This document shows, one piece after another, positions 33,395 through 43,225 of a stretch of DNA of 64,000 bases. Position numbers and translations under genes: made by a program. Where the stretch lies: assembly GCA_022264855.1 (NCBI GenBank), contig JABYQU010000065.1:62001-126000 (forward strand). The letters run 5' to 3'. The notes beneath the pieces were generated by a model. That model saw nothing but the letters and a program-made list of their open reading frames with translations. It searched no databases and had not been told where the DNA came from. Numbering within the stretch: the stretch's first letter is position 1; each line of letters begins with the position of its first letter. The DNA is from Lenzites betulinus (lineage: Eukaryota > Basidiomycota > Agaricomycetes > Polyporales > Polyporaceae).

Positions 33395-35086
33395 ATGGGT
33401 GGTCGAGGACGTCCTACGGCTCCGAGGCCAGCGAGTACGCCTCCAACAGCGCGCGCAGCGTTAAGCGCCCGAGACAGCGCACCGTCGATAGCGACACGAA
33501 AAACGAAGGCGACAAAGCAGTTGTCCTCACAAGAAGCTTGGATGGAAGCCGAAAAGGCAATACCTAACCTGGGCGCAGCGACTGGGTTCCTACAAGGAAG
33601 GTTGCTCATTCCAGATGGCACGCATGCCGTAACGGGCGGCTCGCTCGTCTCGGGTCTGCTGCACTTCGCCTTCGCGGGGCCCTCCGAAGAACTGGCACGA
33701 CAGGGCCTCATCGCCTTCGCTTATCTCGCCAAGGCAGTCCTCGACATCGACATCCAGACGGCAGTCAGTGCCTCCGTGGTCGAGCGTGCCGAGGATCAGT
33801 TGCGGCTTCGCTTGGACGAACACACATCGCACATGGAGGACCGCATTGACGAGTTTGCAGGGACCGTCAAGCAGATGAAGACTGAGATGGAGGGATATTC
33901 TTCAAGCCTGAGGGAGGCCTGCGCAAAGATGAAGGAGGCGGAGGGAGCGCTGCTTGATGCGCGCAGCGGCCTCTGCGAAGTGGCGTCGACGGCGGGACCC
34001 ACCGGTGAGCCACCCACTGCCGCTCCCATGCTGACACTCCATTCGGCCCCTGTGCGGGTGCGCCGGGCGGCCACGTTGGCAGACCTCCTTCAGCGACAGG
34101 TTCTTGTCCGGGGGGCGACACTTAAGACCGACGATGGCGAGCCCCTTGGGGAAGGAGCTCTCAAGGATCGAGCATCTCTAGTCCTCATCGAGCTGGAACG
34201 AGGCGGGCTCACGCCGCCCGGGGAAGCTGCAGTAGAAGCTGCGAAGATCCTTCCACATGGCGACACAGTGTTCACCATGTCAAGCATCGAGGCCGCTCGC
34301 TGGCTGCTCAAGCCGACGATCGCCAAGCCCTTCGCACGCAAAATGGGCATGGCCGCGCAGGTGGTCGAGCGCACGTATCGACTGGTCGCCGAGCGTGTCC
34401 CAGTCACGTTCGACCCTCGCGACCCGGCAGTGCTCCGTGCGGTGGAGGCGGCTCACAACCTCAAGCCGCTGGCGATCTCCCGCGCTGACTGGATCAAGCC
34501 ACCCGAGCGTCGGTTTGTGGGGCAGCAGACAGCATTCCTTATGATCACGGTGACAGGCGTGGAGCAGGCAAACATAGCGCTAAAAGGACTTGAATTAGCA
34601 GGTCGCAAGATCTTGGTACGGCGGGATATGGATGAACCAAAGCGCTGCGCGCGTTGCCAAGCATACGGCGGACACTTCGCACGGGAGTGCAAGGCGGCAC
34701 ACGACGTGTGCGCGAACTGTGCTGGGGTCCATCCGACGTCGCAATGCGGGGTGGCAGGCGACCCGCAGCGGTACCGCTGTGCGAACTGCGATGAGGACGG
34801 ACATGCCGCATGGGACCGTGCTTGCCCTGCTTTGCGCAAGCGGGTGAGTGCGCACATTCACCGTAAGGCTGACAGCGGCTTCAGATTTTTCGTCACCAAC
34901 GCCCCCGACACATGGGTCTCCGATGAAGAGGAGCTCACGCGGGCCCCTCCGCCGCCCACGGTCTGGTCGCAAGTACGCCACCACTTTGACAGTGTGGACA
35001 ACGTGCACCAGCCCACTCAGCAGTCCACGCTCAACACGTACTACAAGACCTCGGGACAGTCGGCCACCCCCGCACAGCACCAATGA
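33395..35086 (+). CDS. retrotransposon ORF1, gag-like zinc-knuckle protein
   Basis: A 563-residue RNA-binding protein that would package element RNA. The N-terminus is Pro/Ala/Arg-rich; a coiled-coil-prone stretch lies near residues 130-190 (DRIDEFAGTVKQMKTEMEG). The C-terminal third has an RRM-like region followed by three zinc knuckles: CARCQAYGGHFAREC, CANCAGVHPTSQC and CANCDEDGHAAWDRAC. The stop TGA overlaps the ORF2 start as ATGA (35083-35086), suggesting stop-restart translation. No internal stop was found. Confidence 0.85.
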   Translation: MGGRGRPTAPRPASTPPTARAALSARDSAPSIATRKTKATKQLSSQEAWMEAEKAIPNLGAATGFLQGRLLIPDGTHAVTGGSLVSGLLHFAFAGPSEELARQGLIAFAYLAKAVLDIDIQTAVSASVVERAEDQLRLRLDEHTSHMEDRIDEFAGTVKQMKTEMEGYSSSLREACAKMKEAEGALLDARSGLCEVASTAGPTGEPPTAAPMLTLHSAPVRVRRAATLADLLQRQVLVRGATLKTDDGEPLGEGALKDRASLVLIELERGGLTPPGEAAVEAAKILPHGDTVFTMSSIEAARWLLKPTIAKPFARKMGMAAQVVERTYRLVAERVPVTFDPRDPAVLRAVEAAHNLKPLAISRADWIKPPERRFVGQQTAFLMITVTGVEQANIALKGLELAGRKILVRRDMDEPKRCARCQAYGGHFARECKAAHDVCANCAGVHPTSQCGVAGDPQRYRCANCDEDGHAAWDRACPALRKRVSAHIHRKADSGFRFFVTNAPDTWVSDEEELTRAPPPPTVWSQVRHHFDSVDNVHQPTQQSTLNTYYKTSGQSATPAQHQ

Positions 35087-37152
35087 ATAACGAACAACAG
35101 AAGCCTTTACGTGTTTGGCAGCAAAATCTAAACAAATCTGCGCGCGCCCAGCATGACTTAATCAATGACCCGTACCTCGCTGATTACGATATTCTAGCGT
35201 TTCAAGAACCCTATCTGACGTTCCTTGGCCTTACCTCCAGCACCCCAAACTGGCGGGTAGTCTATCCAACCTCGCACGGGACAGATGGGGTTGCGCGTTC
35301 CCGCTCTATCTTGCTTGTGAACAGACGCCTCTCTACTGACTCCTGGTTCCCGATCTCAGTCAAGCACCCGGATGTCACGGCCATTGGTATACGATCACCG
35401 GAGGCTACTGTCCGACTCTTCAACCTGTACGTCGATGGCGAGCACGATACAGCACTCCACGCTGCCTCCCGCGCAGTCCACAACATACCCGCTGGGGAGG
35501 AGGGTGACCAGCAGCACCTCGTGTGGCTCGGAGATTTCAATCGGCACCATCCGTCATGGGACAACCCCGGCAACCACCACCTCTTCTCGTCGGAAAACCT
35601 CCGTCGGGCGCAAACACTCATCAACATCCTCGACCTCCATGACCTCGTCCAGGCCCTGCCACCTGGTATCCCCACCTTAGAAGCATCCCGAACCAAGAAC
35701 TATACAAGGCCGGACAACGTTTTCTGCACTCTGAGCATTCTAGAACGGCTACGCACCTGCACCGTCCTCCCTGATAAACGACCGACTAAAACTGATCATT
35801 TCCCCATACAGACAATCTTTGATGTGCCCACCACGGCAGCACCACGGCGCTCCCGGCGAGACTTCCGACGAGTCGACTGGACTGAGTTTGCCCGGGCCCT
35901 GGGCGAGCGTATCGAGGCACGCCATTTCCCTGCTAACATCAATAGCAGGCCTCGCTTCGATGCAGTGCTCGACGCGCTCATGGATGATCTTCAAGATACC
36001 ATCACAGAGCAGGTCCCCGAGACAGCTGACACACCGTATGCGAAGAGGTGGTGGTCAAAGGACTTGGCCAAGATGCGCACGGAGAAGGAGCGGCTCAGCC
36101 GAGTGGCGTTCCGCCACCAGGCTGATCCAAAGCATGCTGCCCACGCTGAGTATCGCCGATACCGGAACCGTTATGCTGATCACATTACTGCAGCAAAAAA
36201 CGACTTTTGGAAAGCGTGGATCGATTCCATTGACGGCAAGACAATCTGGGATGCTAACCGCTTCCTGAAGCGAGGTGCAACAGATGGTGGAAGGGCCCGC
36301 ATCCCTCCAATTCGCGTCCTGGAGGCAGGCAGGCAGGAGCGGACACTCAACTCGAACGAGGACAAAGGGGCGGAATTCCACCAGACATTCTTCCTGCCCC
36401 CGAGCGCGGCGGTCGTCCCCGCTGGGCCCTATCCACTGCCACGATACACCTTCAAACCGATCACTGACACGCAGGTTCGGCGAGCCATCAAAGCGCTCCG
36501 GGCTTTCAAGGCACCTGGGCCAGATGCGATCCCGAACGAAGTATATAAGCATTGCGAGCAGGAGCTGACACCTATCCTAGGCTCACTCTTTCGGGCCACC
36601 TTTGCCCTAGGCTACTACCCAGAGCGCTGGAAGATCTCTAACACAGTCGTTCTTCAAAAGCCGGGCAAGGCGGACTACACAGTGGCAAAGGCGTGGCGAC
36701 CAATTGCCCTCCTTGACTGCATGTCGAAGATCCTGTCACGGTGTGTTGCGGATGTGCTGGTCTATGAGGCTGAACAGAAAGCCCAGCTTGCCCACCTCCA
36801 ATTTGGTGGGCGGGCTGGGCGAACAACCACAGACTCAATTCATCTCGTCACCAAGACAGTAAAAGATGCACAGCGGCGTCGCAAGGTGGCCTCGATCGTG
36901 TTCCTCGACATCAAGTCAGCCTTCCCGGCGGCCTCCCCCGAGCGTCTCTATCACAACCTGCGCTCGCGGGGGGTACCGAAAGAATACGTCGACTGGCTCC
37001 GAGTCAAGCTCTCAGGCAGGAAGACACGTCTGCACTTTGACGATTACACATCGGAGCTTTTCAACATTGACAGCGGCATCGACCAGGGCTGCCCACTCTC
37101 CATGATGGGGAGTGCGCCGTTGGCTCCATGGATGACGTGGCCCTGGTGGTGA
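35083..37152 (+). pseudogene. retrotransposon ORF2, N-terminal part (endonuclease and first half of reverse transcriptase)
   Basis: An APE-type endonuclease occupies about residues 1-250, with QQNLNKS, FQEPY, WLGDFNRHH and the terminal KTDHFPI. The reverse transcriptase begins near residue 460: RAFKAPGPDAIPNEVYKH, then WRPIALLDCMSKILSR, FGGRAGRTT and motif A FLDIKSAF. The frame then reaches motif B DQGCPLSM at about 37081-37104. It should continue into motif C, but sequence is missing and the frame runs out at 37152. The rest of ORF2 continues in another frame from 37128. The protein is truncated within the polymerase palm. Confidence 0.88.
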
Positions 37153-38987
37153 CGGGCCAGACTTTCGAGGAGTGTCATGACCGTGTGCGGCGCTTCATGG
37201 ACCGGGATGGGGGCGCACAGGACTGGTCCCGCGCACACAACTCCGCTTTCTCACTGGACAAGTTTGGCCTGATTAACTGCAAAGCCCAGCCAAAGCGTAT
37301 AGGTCTCGGCCCACCTCTTGAGCTCTCCGATGGCACGGTGATCACGCCAACGGACCATCATCGCTTCCTGGGGGTGCTCGTTGACCAGGGGCTGAAGTTC
37401 AAGCAGCATGTCGCATCAGCCTATGCTAAGGGCAGTCGGCTTGTATCGCACATTCGGCGCCTGGCAAAGGCCCGCAACGGACTGACACTAGCGGTTGTTC
37501 GCCGACTCTATCTTGCGGTGGTGGTCCCAAGCGTACTGTATGCTGCTGATACTTTCCTCACACCAGTTCGGCGGCTTGCAGGCCATGTCCGCAAGCATGG
37601 GTCAGTCGGGCACGTTCGCCGCCTGGCTACCATCCAGCGGCAAGCCCTGCTGGCGATGACTGGGGCGCTCCGCTCCTCTCCCACAGATGCGCTTGAGGCG
37701 CATGCACAGATCCTGCCTTTTGACCTTCTGGTTGACCGCCACTGCCACCGTGCGGCGGTTCGGCTGTGCTCCCTCCCCGCATCCCACCCTCTTGCCCCTC
37801 ATGTCCGACATGCAGGACGCCGGCTAGTCAAATCCCACCGCTCCTCCCTGCATGAACTCCTGGATGCTTACCGCCCATGGCTAGACTATAGGAACACTGA
37901 GCAGATCCGCCCTGTCCGTCTGCACCCACGCTGGAAACCACGCCATCGAATCCACGTTGTCCCAGACAGGGAGGAGGCGGCAGAGGATGATGCATCCTGG
38001 GCACAGGATGACGCTTTCAGGGTCTACACGGACGGCTCCGACTATGAGGGCGGGGTTGGCGCAGCCGCCCTCCTTTACAAGCCTGGACATGACGAGCCTG
38101 AGGTCCTTCGACTCCGCCTGGGCCCATCCACGCGTCACACAGTCTATGAAGCGGAGATCGTGGCAACTATCCTTGGCATGGAGCTACTGCGGTGTGCGAT
38201 CCTCTGCACTCAACCCACCTCCATTGGCCTTGACAATACGGCGGCGATTCAAGCCTCTCAGCTACGGTCCCCGGGTGCTGGACGTTACTTGACTGACATT
38301 TTCCATGCAGCAGTTCGAGACCTCAAAAGGTCACGCCCCGGCCTCCGTCTAACGCTGCGCTGGGTCCCGGGGCACTCTGATGTCCCCGGCAACGAGGCGG
38401 CAGATGCTGCAGCGAAGGAAGCGGCGCAGGGACACTCGTCGGACATCCACCTCCTCCCGCGGTCACTGCGCGGGCAGCTCCCTCTCAGCACGACACGAGC
38501 GCGTCAGAACTACAATATGGAACTTGAGCGGCGGGCAGCAAAGCGGTGGCGCACCTCCGTGCGTGGCGTGCGCATGGCAGAGGTGGACGGCACCATGCCA
38601 TCGAAGAAATATGGCGCACTCGTTGCAGATCTACCCCGACGGCATGCCAACCTTCTTGTGCAATTCCGTACTAACCATGTGCCCCTGCAGTCATACCTAG
38701 AGCGCATTGGGAAGGCGCCCAGCGCGACGTGTCCAACATGCGGCGACGCCCCCGAAACCGTGCACCATTTCCTTCTCGTCTGCCCAACCTACGCTCTCCA
38801 CCGCGCCGTCCACTTCATGCCACTTGGTTTCTCAGGCCGCACACTCGCCACTCTGCTCAATAGCAAAGACGCCCTCCGCCCGCTCTTCACATACATCAAC
38901 GCGACAGGCCGTTTGCGAACGGTCGTCGGCGCACTCGTCGGCCCATGCTCCGGGTACCCTGACAGCGACACCGAAGACGACACCTGA
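37128..38987 (+). pseudogene. retrotransposon ORF2, C-terminal part (motif C, thumb, RNase H, zinc motif)
   Basis: This frame picks up just before motif C, which reads SMDDVALVV where related elements usually have an aromatic residue before MDD. The thumb follows (HNSAFSLDKFGLINCKA). An RNase H domain occupies about 38019-38430, with catalytic residues in YTDGSDYEGG, YEAEIVATILG, LDNTAAIQAS and GNEAADAAAK. Near the end lies CPTCGDAPETVHHFLLVC, a zinc-binding motif common in this group. The stop is at 38985-38987. The ATG at 37128 is only the first methionine in the frame, not a biological start. Confidence 0.87.
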
Positions 38988-39489
38988 CCCCCCCCCTTTT
39001 TTGGCTCGTCATCTCGCCACCTCCCGATTCCTTTGTTATTATTAGTATTAGCTTCACGGGCACGCTGCAAACATAATATCCACGCAGGGGCCGGGGGAGT
39101 TCAGACGGCGTCGCGGTGTTTGCCCGGCAGCTGTACCCCTCCCGCAGCAAGAGGCTTATAGCCCGGCAGTGCACCCACTGTTGCAAAGTGCGGTGAGGTT
39201 TAGATCCCGGCGCCCAGTCATCGCATGGCCGGCGTGGTGTGCGCAGCGTGTGCCCCCCCCCTTTCGTTTTCTCTTTCTTTCTTGGTATCATGATCTCTCT
39301 CTATTCTGCTTCCGGCTGCTGCTACTCTCCCCGACACCCCCATACTACTGTGCCCGCAGCAGCTTCTGCTGCTGCACCCTCCTTACCCCCTACAAATGAC
39401 CCGACAATCCCCCCGCGCTCTTCTCGTAGACACCTGTACGGTATTGCCTACCATAGGGCTCGGCCCTCGAGGGCAATAAACAAGGATAC

Positions 39490-39512
39490 AAAAAAAAAAA
39501 AAAAAAAAAAAA
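39490..39512 (+). repeat. A-tail of the retrotransposon
   Basis: A run of 23 A; the last two or three also belong to the right target-site duplication. Confidence 0.85.
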
Positions 39513-39523
39513 CCTTGAACATG
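39510..39523 (+). repeat. target-site duplication, right copy
   Basis: AAACCTTGAACATG, identical to 33237-33250. Both copies are read in the same codon frame (T-L-N-M) of the host gene. Confidence 0.9.
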
Positions 39524-40256
39524 CTCATGCCCTCCCTCGCCCAGAACCCAGCGCTACCGTGCAGGCCGGGGGCTCCCGGCCTTCTCTACCGCGCGAACGA
39601 CGCTTACATATGGAAGGGCAGGGTGCAGACCCTTTTCGTCAAGGACACCGCGTTGAGGTACCAGTACATGGGGGAATATAATGTGGTGCGTGCACTGCCA
39701 TTGTCGCCCGCGGAGTTCAGAGAGTGGGATCAGAATGTGAGTGTTGTGTGTCGTCATGTTAGTGGGTTGTCGTGATCGAACCTATGGCGCTCTGTACAGG
39801 TCAAGGTGGTCTGGGCGAGGGCCATTTGCGACATGGGCAAATTCAGCAAGATCTGGGCTCGTGTTGGCCTTCGTTTAAAACTCGGCCGGGAACCTACCGA
39901 GGAGGAAATCCGAGCTGCGGTTCAAAAACGAAAGGGGCAGAGGAACGGGACCAAGGACTATGGACAGGTGCCGGCCATCGTCAAGGCTTATGAGGACGGA
40001 GACGAGGTCAGTGTCGGCGCGTGCTCTCTACGCAACCATGATGTTTCTGACGGCGCGTATCGTAGGTGATGGGCGTGTGGAACATGGTCTGTATTGGTTT
40101 CAAAGAGGATCTTCTGGAGCGTATTCAGGAAACAGCTGCGAAGTTCAAGAAGTAAGCAAAACCATAGGGTTTGACCACTTCATGTTGCGTCCAACAATCG
40201 TGCTACTGTATCCTAACGATTTTAGGCTGTCTACATCCAAGAAGTTGTTTGCTTAG
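39511..40256 (+). pseudogene. host gene interrupted by the retrotransposon, 3' part (DUF6697-like domain)
   Basis: Continues the frame of 31795-33250 directly after the right target-site copy (LNM, then LMPSLAQNPALPCRPGAPGL). The conserved domain runs YQYMGEYNVVRALPLSPAEF, an intron (39737-39799), KVVWARAICDMGKFSKIWAR, LKLGREPTEEEIRAAVQKRK, an intron ending near 40066, VMGVWNMVCIGFKEDLLERI, an intron, and LSTSKKLFA with the stop at 40254-40256. This pattern is what I remember of DUF6697, an uncharacterised basidiomycete domain. The part has no start codon of its own. Confidence 0.72.
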
Positions 40257-40870
40257 TTGCTCGTGAACAGCGAAAGCATTGACGCAGGAATCGCATCCAC
40301 TGATTATATCGACATTCAGTCAACTCGACGCAACTCTAACTACAGTGATATCACTTACCAGGAGATGACATCGGAGCCCATCAGGCATACGCATTATGGT
40401 GCGTGCCGATTCATTATACTGATATCACGGCTTGCTACGGCGACTCTCAGACGAGGACGTGTATACCTCGATTATTCGAACGGGATGACGTTGAACCGGT
40501 CCCGCTCCCTCTGGCCCACACTTGAGCTGTCGCCAACGCTGACTGCGGAAGGCCCTCGTACGTATGGGATGATGATGCAAACGCTATACTCTGCCTGAGT
40601 GACCTATTCGGTGTACGCCGGAGGGGCAAATTCCTGGTTAAACACGACTAGGATACTCAGCGTTGTGAGCAGACCTATCGTGGTATTGTTATGCACAATA
40701 TCATGGTAAACATCGCGATCAGATCTATTGTACAGGAAGTTACGGCCTGCAGGACGGCGATAGCACGCTATAGGGTTTGTTATGCATGACAAGTGTCGTA
40801 GTCGCATTTGATGACATCCGGTATCTGCTGTATACATAAGACGGTGCTCTGCGACTCGGAAGCACACATC
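40257..40870. other. convergent intergenic region
   Basis: Between the host gene's 3' end and the DUF4246 gene's 3' end. No gene recognised. Confidence 0.45.
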
Positions 40871-42795
40871 TCAGTGCTCGCACATCTGAAAGCCTTCCTC
40901 GAAATAGTGCTGGTTATGGTCAAACACGAACTGCGCACGCTCTTTCATCAGCTCCTCACGATCCGCTTTCGCCTGCTCCAAGGGGACCGTGTCCTCCAAG
41001 ACGAACCCAAGGATGATATCGATCAGTTCTTGCGGAAGCTGCTGCATCCGCTCGGCGCCGAGGACAGCGTCTTGATACCATTCCGCCTGCTGGGGCGGGA
41101 CCGTGCTTGTAGACAAGATGCTCATAAGCGGGTCGACGAGGAAGAACGCCAGTATCTTCCTGTGCCCCGGCTGCGTGTAATCCGCCAGGTGGAACGGCGC
41201 GACGCGGTGCTGATAGACGTTCGGGAACGCGACACACTTATCCTCCACAGCGACGATCTCCCCGAGTTCCTGGTTGAGTGCGGCCCCGCTCGCGAGCCCG
41301 TATGCTGCAACATACCCCGTGTTGTCATCCTGCTTGCTGGGCAGCGTGATAGCGCCCCAGGTTGCGCCATCGCCGAGCGCGGCCCGGAACGCGAGGCGCG
41401 ACTCGCTGATGTTCGCGCTGTCATAGTAGTACAGGCCTGTCGCGACGATCTTCTCATTCATCATGCCCTCGACGTGCCACGAGCCCCCGTCGTACGTCGG
41501 CTGCTCTGGGGTGAGCACGATGTTCGCCAGCTTGACGATGACCTGGAGCGTGCGCCCGCGCAGGCTGAACGACACGCGTTCGGTGGCAGGCTGAGGGCAG
41601 AAGGGCTCCGCGTCGGGCAGGCGCGGCCAGTAGTGCACTTTGCGCCACTCTCGAGCCTCGACGCTATCGCCCTTCAGTAAGGGATTTTCTCGGTCGAGGT
41701 GGCTGTACCATTTGCATGGGTTGACGCCCTTGAAGGGTGAGGGTGGAGGCGGGCTGAGCACATCGGACGCGACGCGTTCGAAGAGTGGGATAAAGCGCTC
41801 CAAGACGGACGAAATGGTTGTGTATGCCGCGTGGTGCGTGAGCGGGTTTAGATTGTTGATGTATCCCGCCGCCGTCACCTTTCCTTGATCAGACACGACG
41901 AAGTCGGTGGGGAGCCACTGGTATGCTCGGGACACCGTGTACTCGAAGGGAACGCGGCCGACATCCCTCTTAGCCCACACATCTTCTGCGCAAAATTGCT
42001 GCATGTCCTTCCGGGTCTGCATGTAGTCGTCCACTTTGAGCTTGCTCAGCGACACCTTTTGGCCAGGGTGTGGGTCCAGCACTATCGAATGTCCAATGCG
42101 AAGGCAGTAGAGAGACGGGTGGACGAGGTCGAGAACTTGGCCGTTCGATCCCGGGTGCCAGTCTTTTTGATCGTCAGGAACATCCTCGAGACTTGCAGCA
42201 AGAGCGCAGACGGCCGCTTTGAGAGCGGCATCGATGAGCATAGAGGACTCGTACACCATCGGCACGCCGCTTTTCTATACAAGGTGGAAGATACGTCAGC
42301 CATCTCGCACGCTAACAATTAATTTTCTTGAAATTGTCCAACACCTACATAGATTCCCGTCTCCGGATCGCGCTGTGCCGCGTCGTATCTGAGCTCGTCA
42401 AAGAGATATTGCAGCTGCGCCTCCGTGAAAGGATCCCGCGGCCATTTCTTCTCGTAAATCTCGTGGTTCCGCGTCCCGGGGGTCGTCCCCTCTCGCGGAA
42501 AGTAGGCGAGATGGCGCTTCTCCCCGCCCCAGAACTTGTCGACCATCTTCTGGTCTTGCTCGACGGCCTCCTGCATCCACCGAGCGACAATTATTGGATC
42601 GTGTACCTTCTCCCACCATCGTGGTTTTTCCTTGATCGAGCGGGCGAACCGTCGAATTCGCTGTTCGAATAGCAGCGTTGGATGTCGGAGCACGGGCGCA
42701 AACGGTGTCGGAAAGTGAAGATCTGGCGTTGCCTTCTCGCCACGGTGAGGCCGTTTAGTACGTTTTGTACTCGACTTGGGGCGGGACGTCGACAT
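40871..42795 (-). CDS. DUF4246 family protein
   Basis: Two exons. Exon 1 starts at 42795 (MSTSRPKSSTKRTKRPHRGE; an in-frame ATG also exists at 42849) and ends near 42330 with GIYVGVGQFQEN. Exon 2 starts near 42275 (VYESSMLIDAALKAAVCALA). The C-terminal half has WHVEGMMNEKIVATGLYYYD, LAFRAAL, YQHRVAPFHL and PGHRKILAFFLVDP, the DUF4246 signatures. WHVEG and QHRVxPF give an HxE...H arrangement like a 2-oxoglutarate/iron oxygenase site; catalysis is inference. No signal peptide. Divergent from DUS3 with 430 bp between starts. Confidence 0.87.
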
Positions 42796-43225
42796 GATGA
42801 TTGTTGTACGTTCTGGTTCTGCTCTGTCCTGCTTGTGGCAAATCATCAAATTATCATCATAGTACTACACTCCTACGCAGTCGAGCGATTAAATAATACA
42901 CTCACTCATTCACTCACTCATAAACGTACTACACAAGAAATCCAAAGGCCAGCCTGCCGTTTGTCTCCCCTAGGCAGACGATGTGTGTGATCTACTACAA
43001 AGTGGGTAAGGAATAATAGCCTGCGGCGAGTGCGGTGGATAAGGGCGGATATATAGGTACCCTAAGCTGCCATTAATATTGTTCTTTAGATCATTCTTAT
43101 CTTATCTTATCTCATTTGCACAACTTGGAAGTTGGAGGTCACCTTCTCTCTTGTCCGGGCTGTACTCTGCTTTCCCCTAGCCTGTCTGTGAAGTATCGTT
43201 TCTATTCAAGAGGACGAATTCTTGT
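42796..43225. promoter_or_regulatory. bidirectional promoter region DUF4246/DUS3
   Basis: Contains an ACTC microsatellite (42901-42920), an ATATATAG element near 43049 and a CTTAT repeat near 43098. No further gene. Confidence 0.45.

Larger units (their letters stand above)
33251..39510 (+). mobile_element. non-LTR retrotransposon, Tad/L1-like, about 6.26 kb
   Basis: A LINE with a 144-bp 5' leader, an ORF1 with zinc knuckles, an ORF2 with endonuclease, reverse transcriptase and RNase H, a ~500-bp 3' UTR with AATAAA at 39475-39480 and an A-tail. It is flanked by a perfect 14-bp target-site duplication, the hallmark of target-primed reverse transcription, so insertion is recent. It appears full length at the 5' end. 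ORF2 is broken in the reverse transcriptase core, so this copy could not supply its own enzyme. It lies in the same orientation as the host gene. Clade placement is by domain order, not by phylogeny. Confidence 0.9.

Noticed and set aside
39239..39775. 178-codon frame spanning the LINE 3' end, A-tail and host exon
   Set aside because: Chance read-through of the A-tail (poly-Lys); the biological unit is the host exon starting at the target-site duplication.
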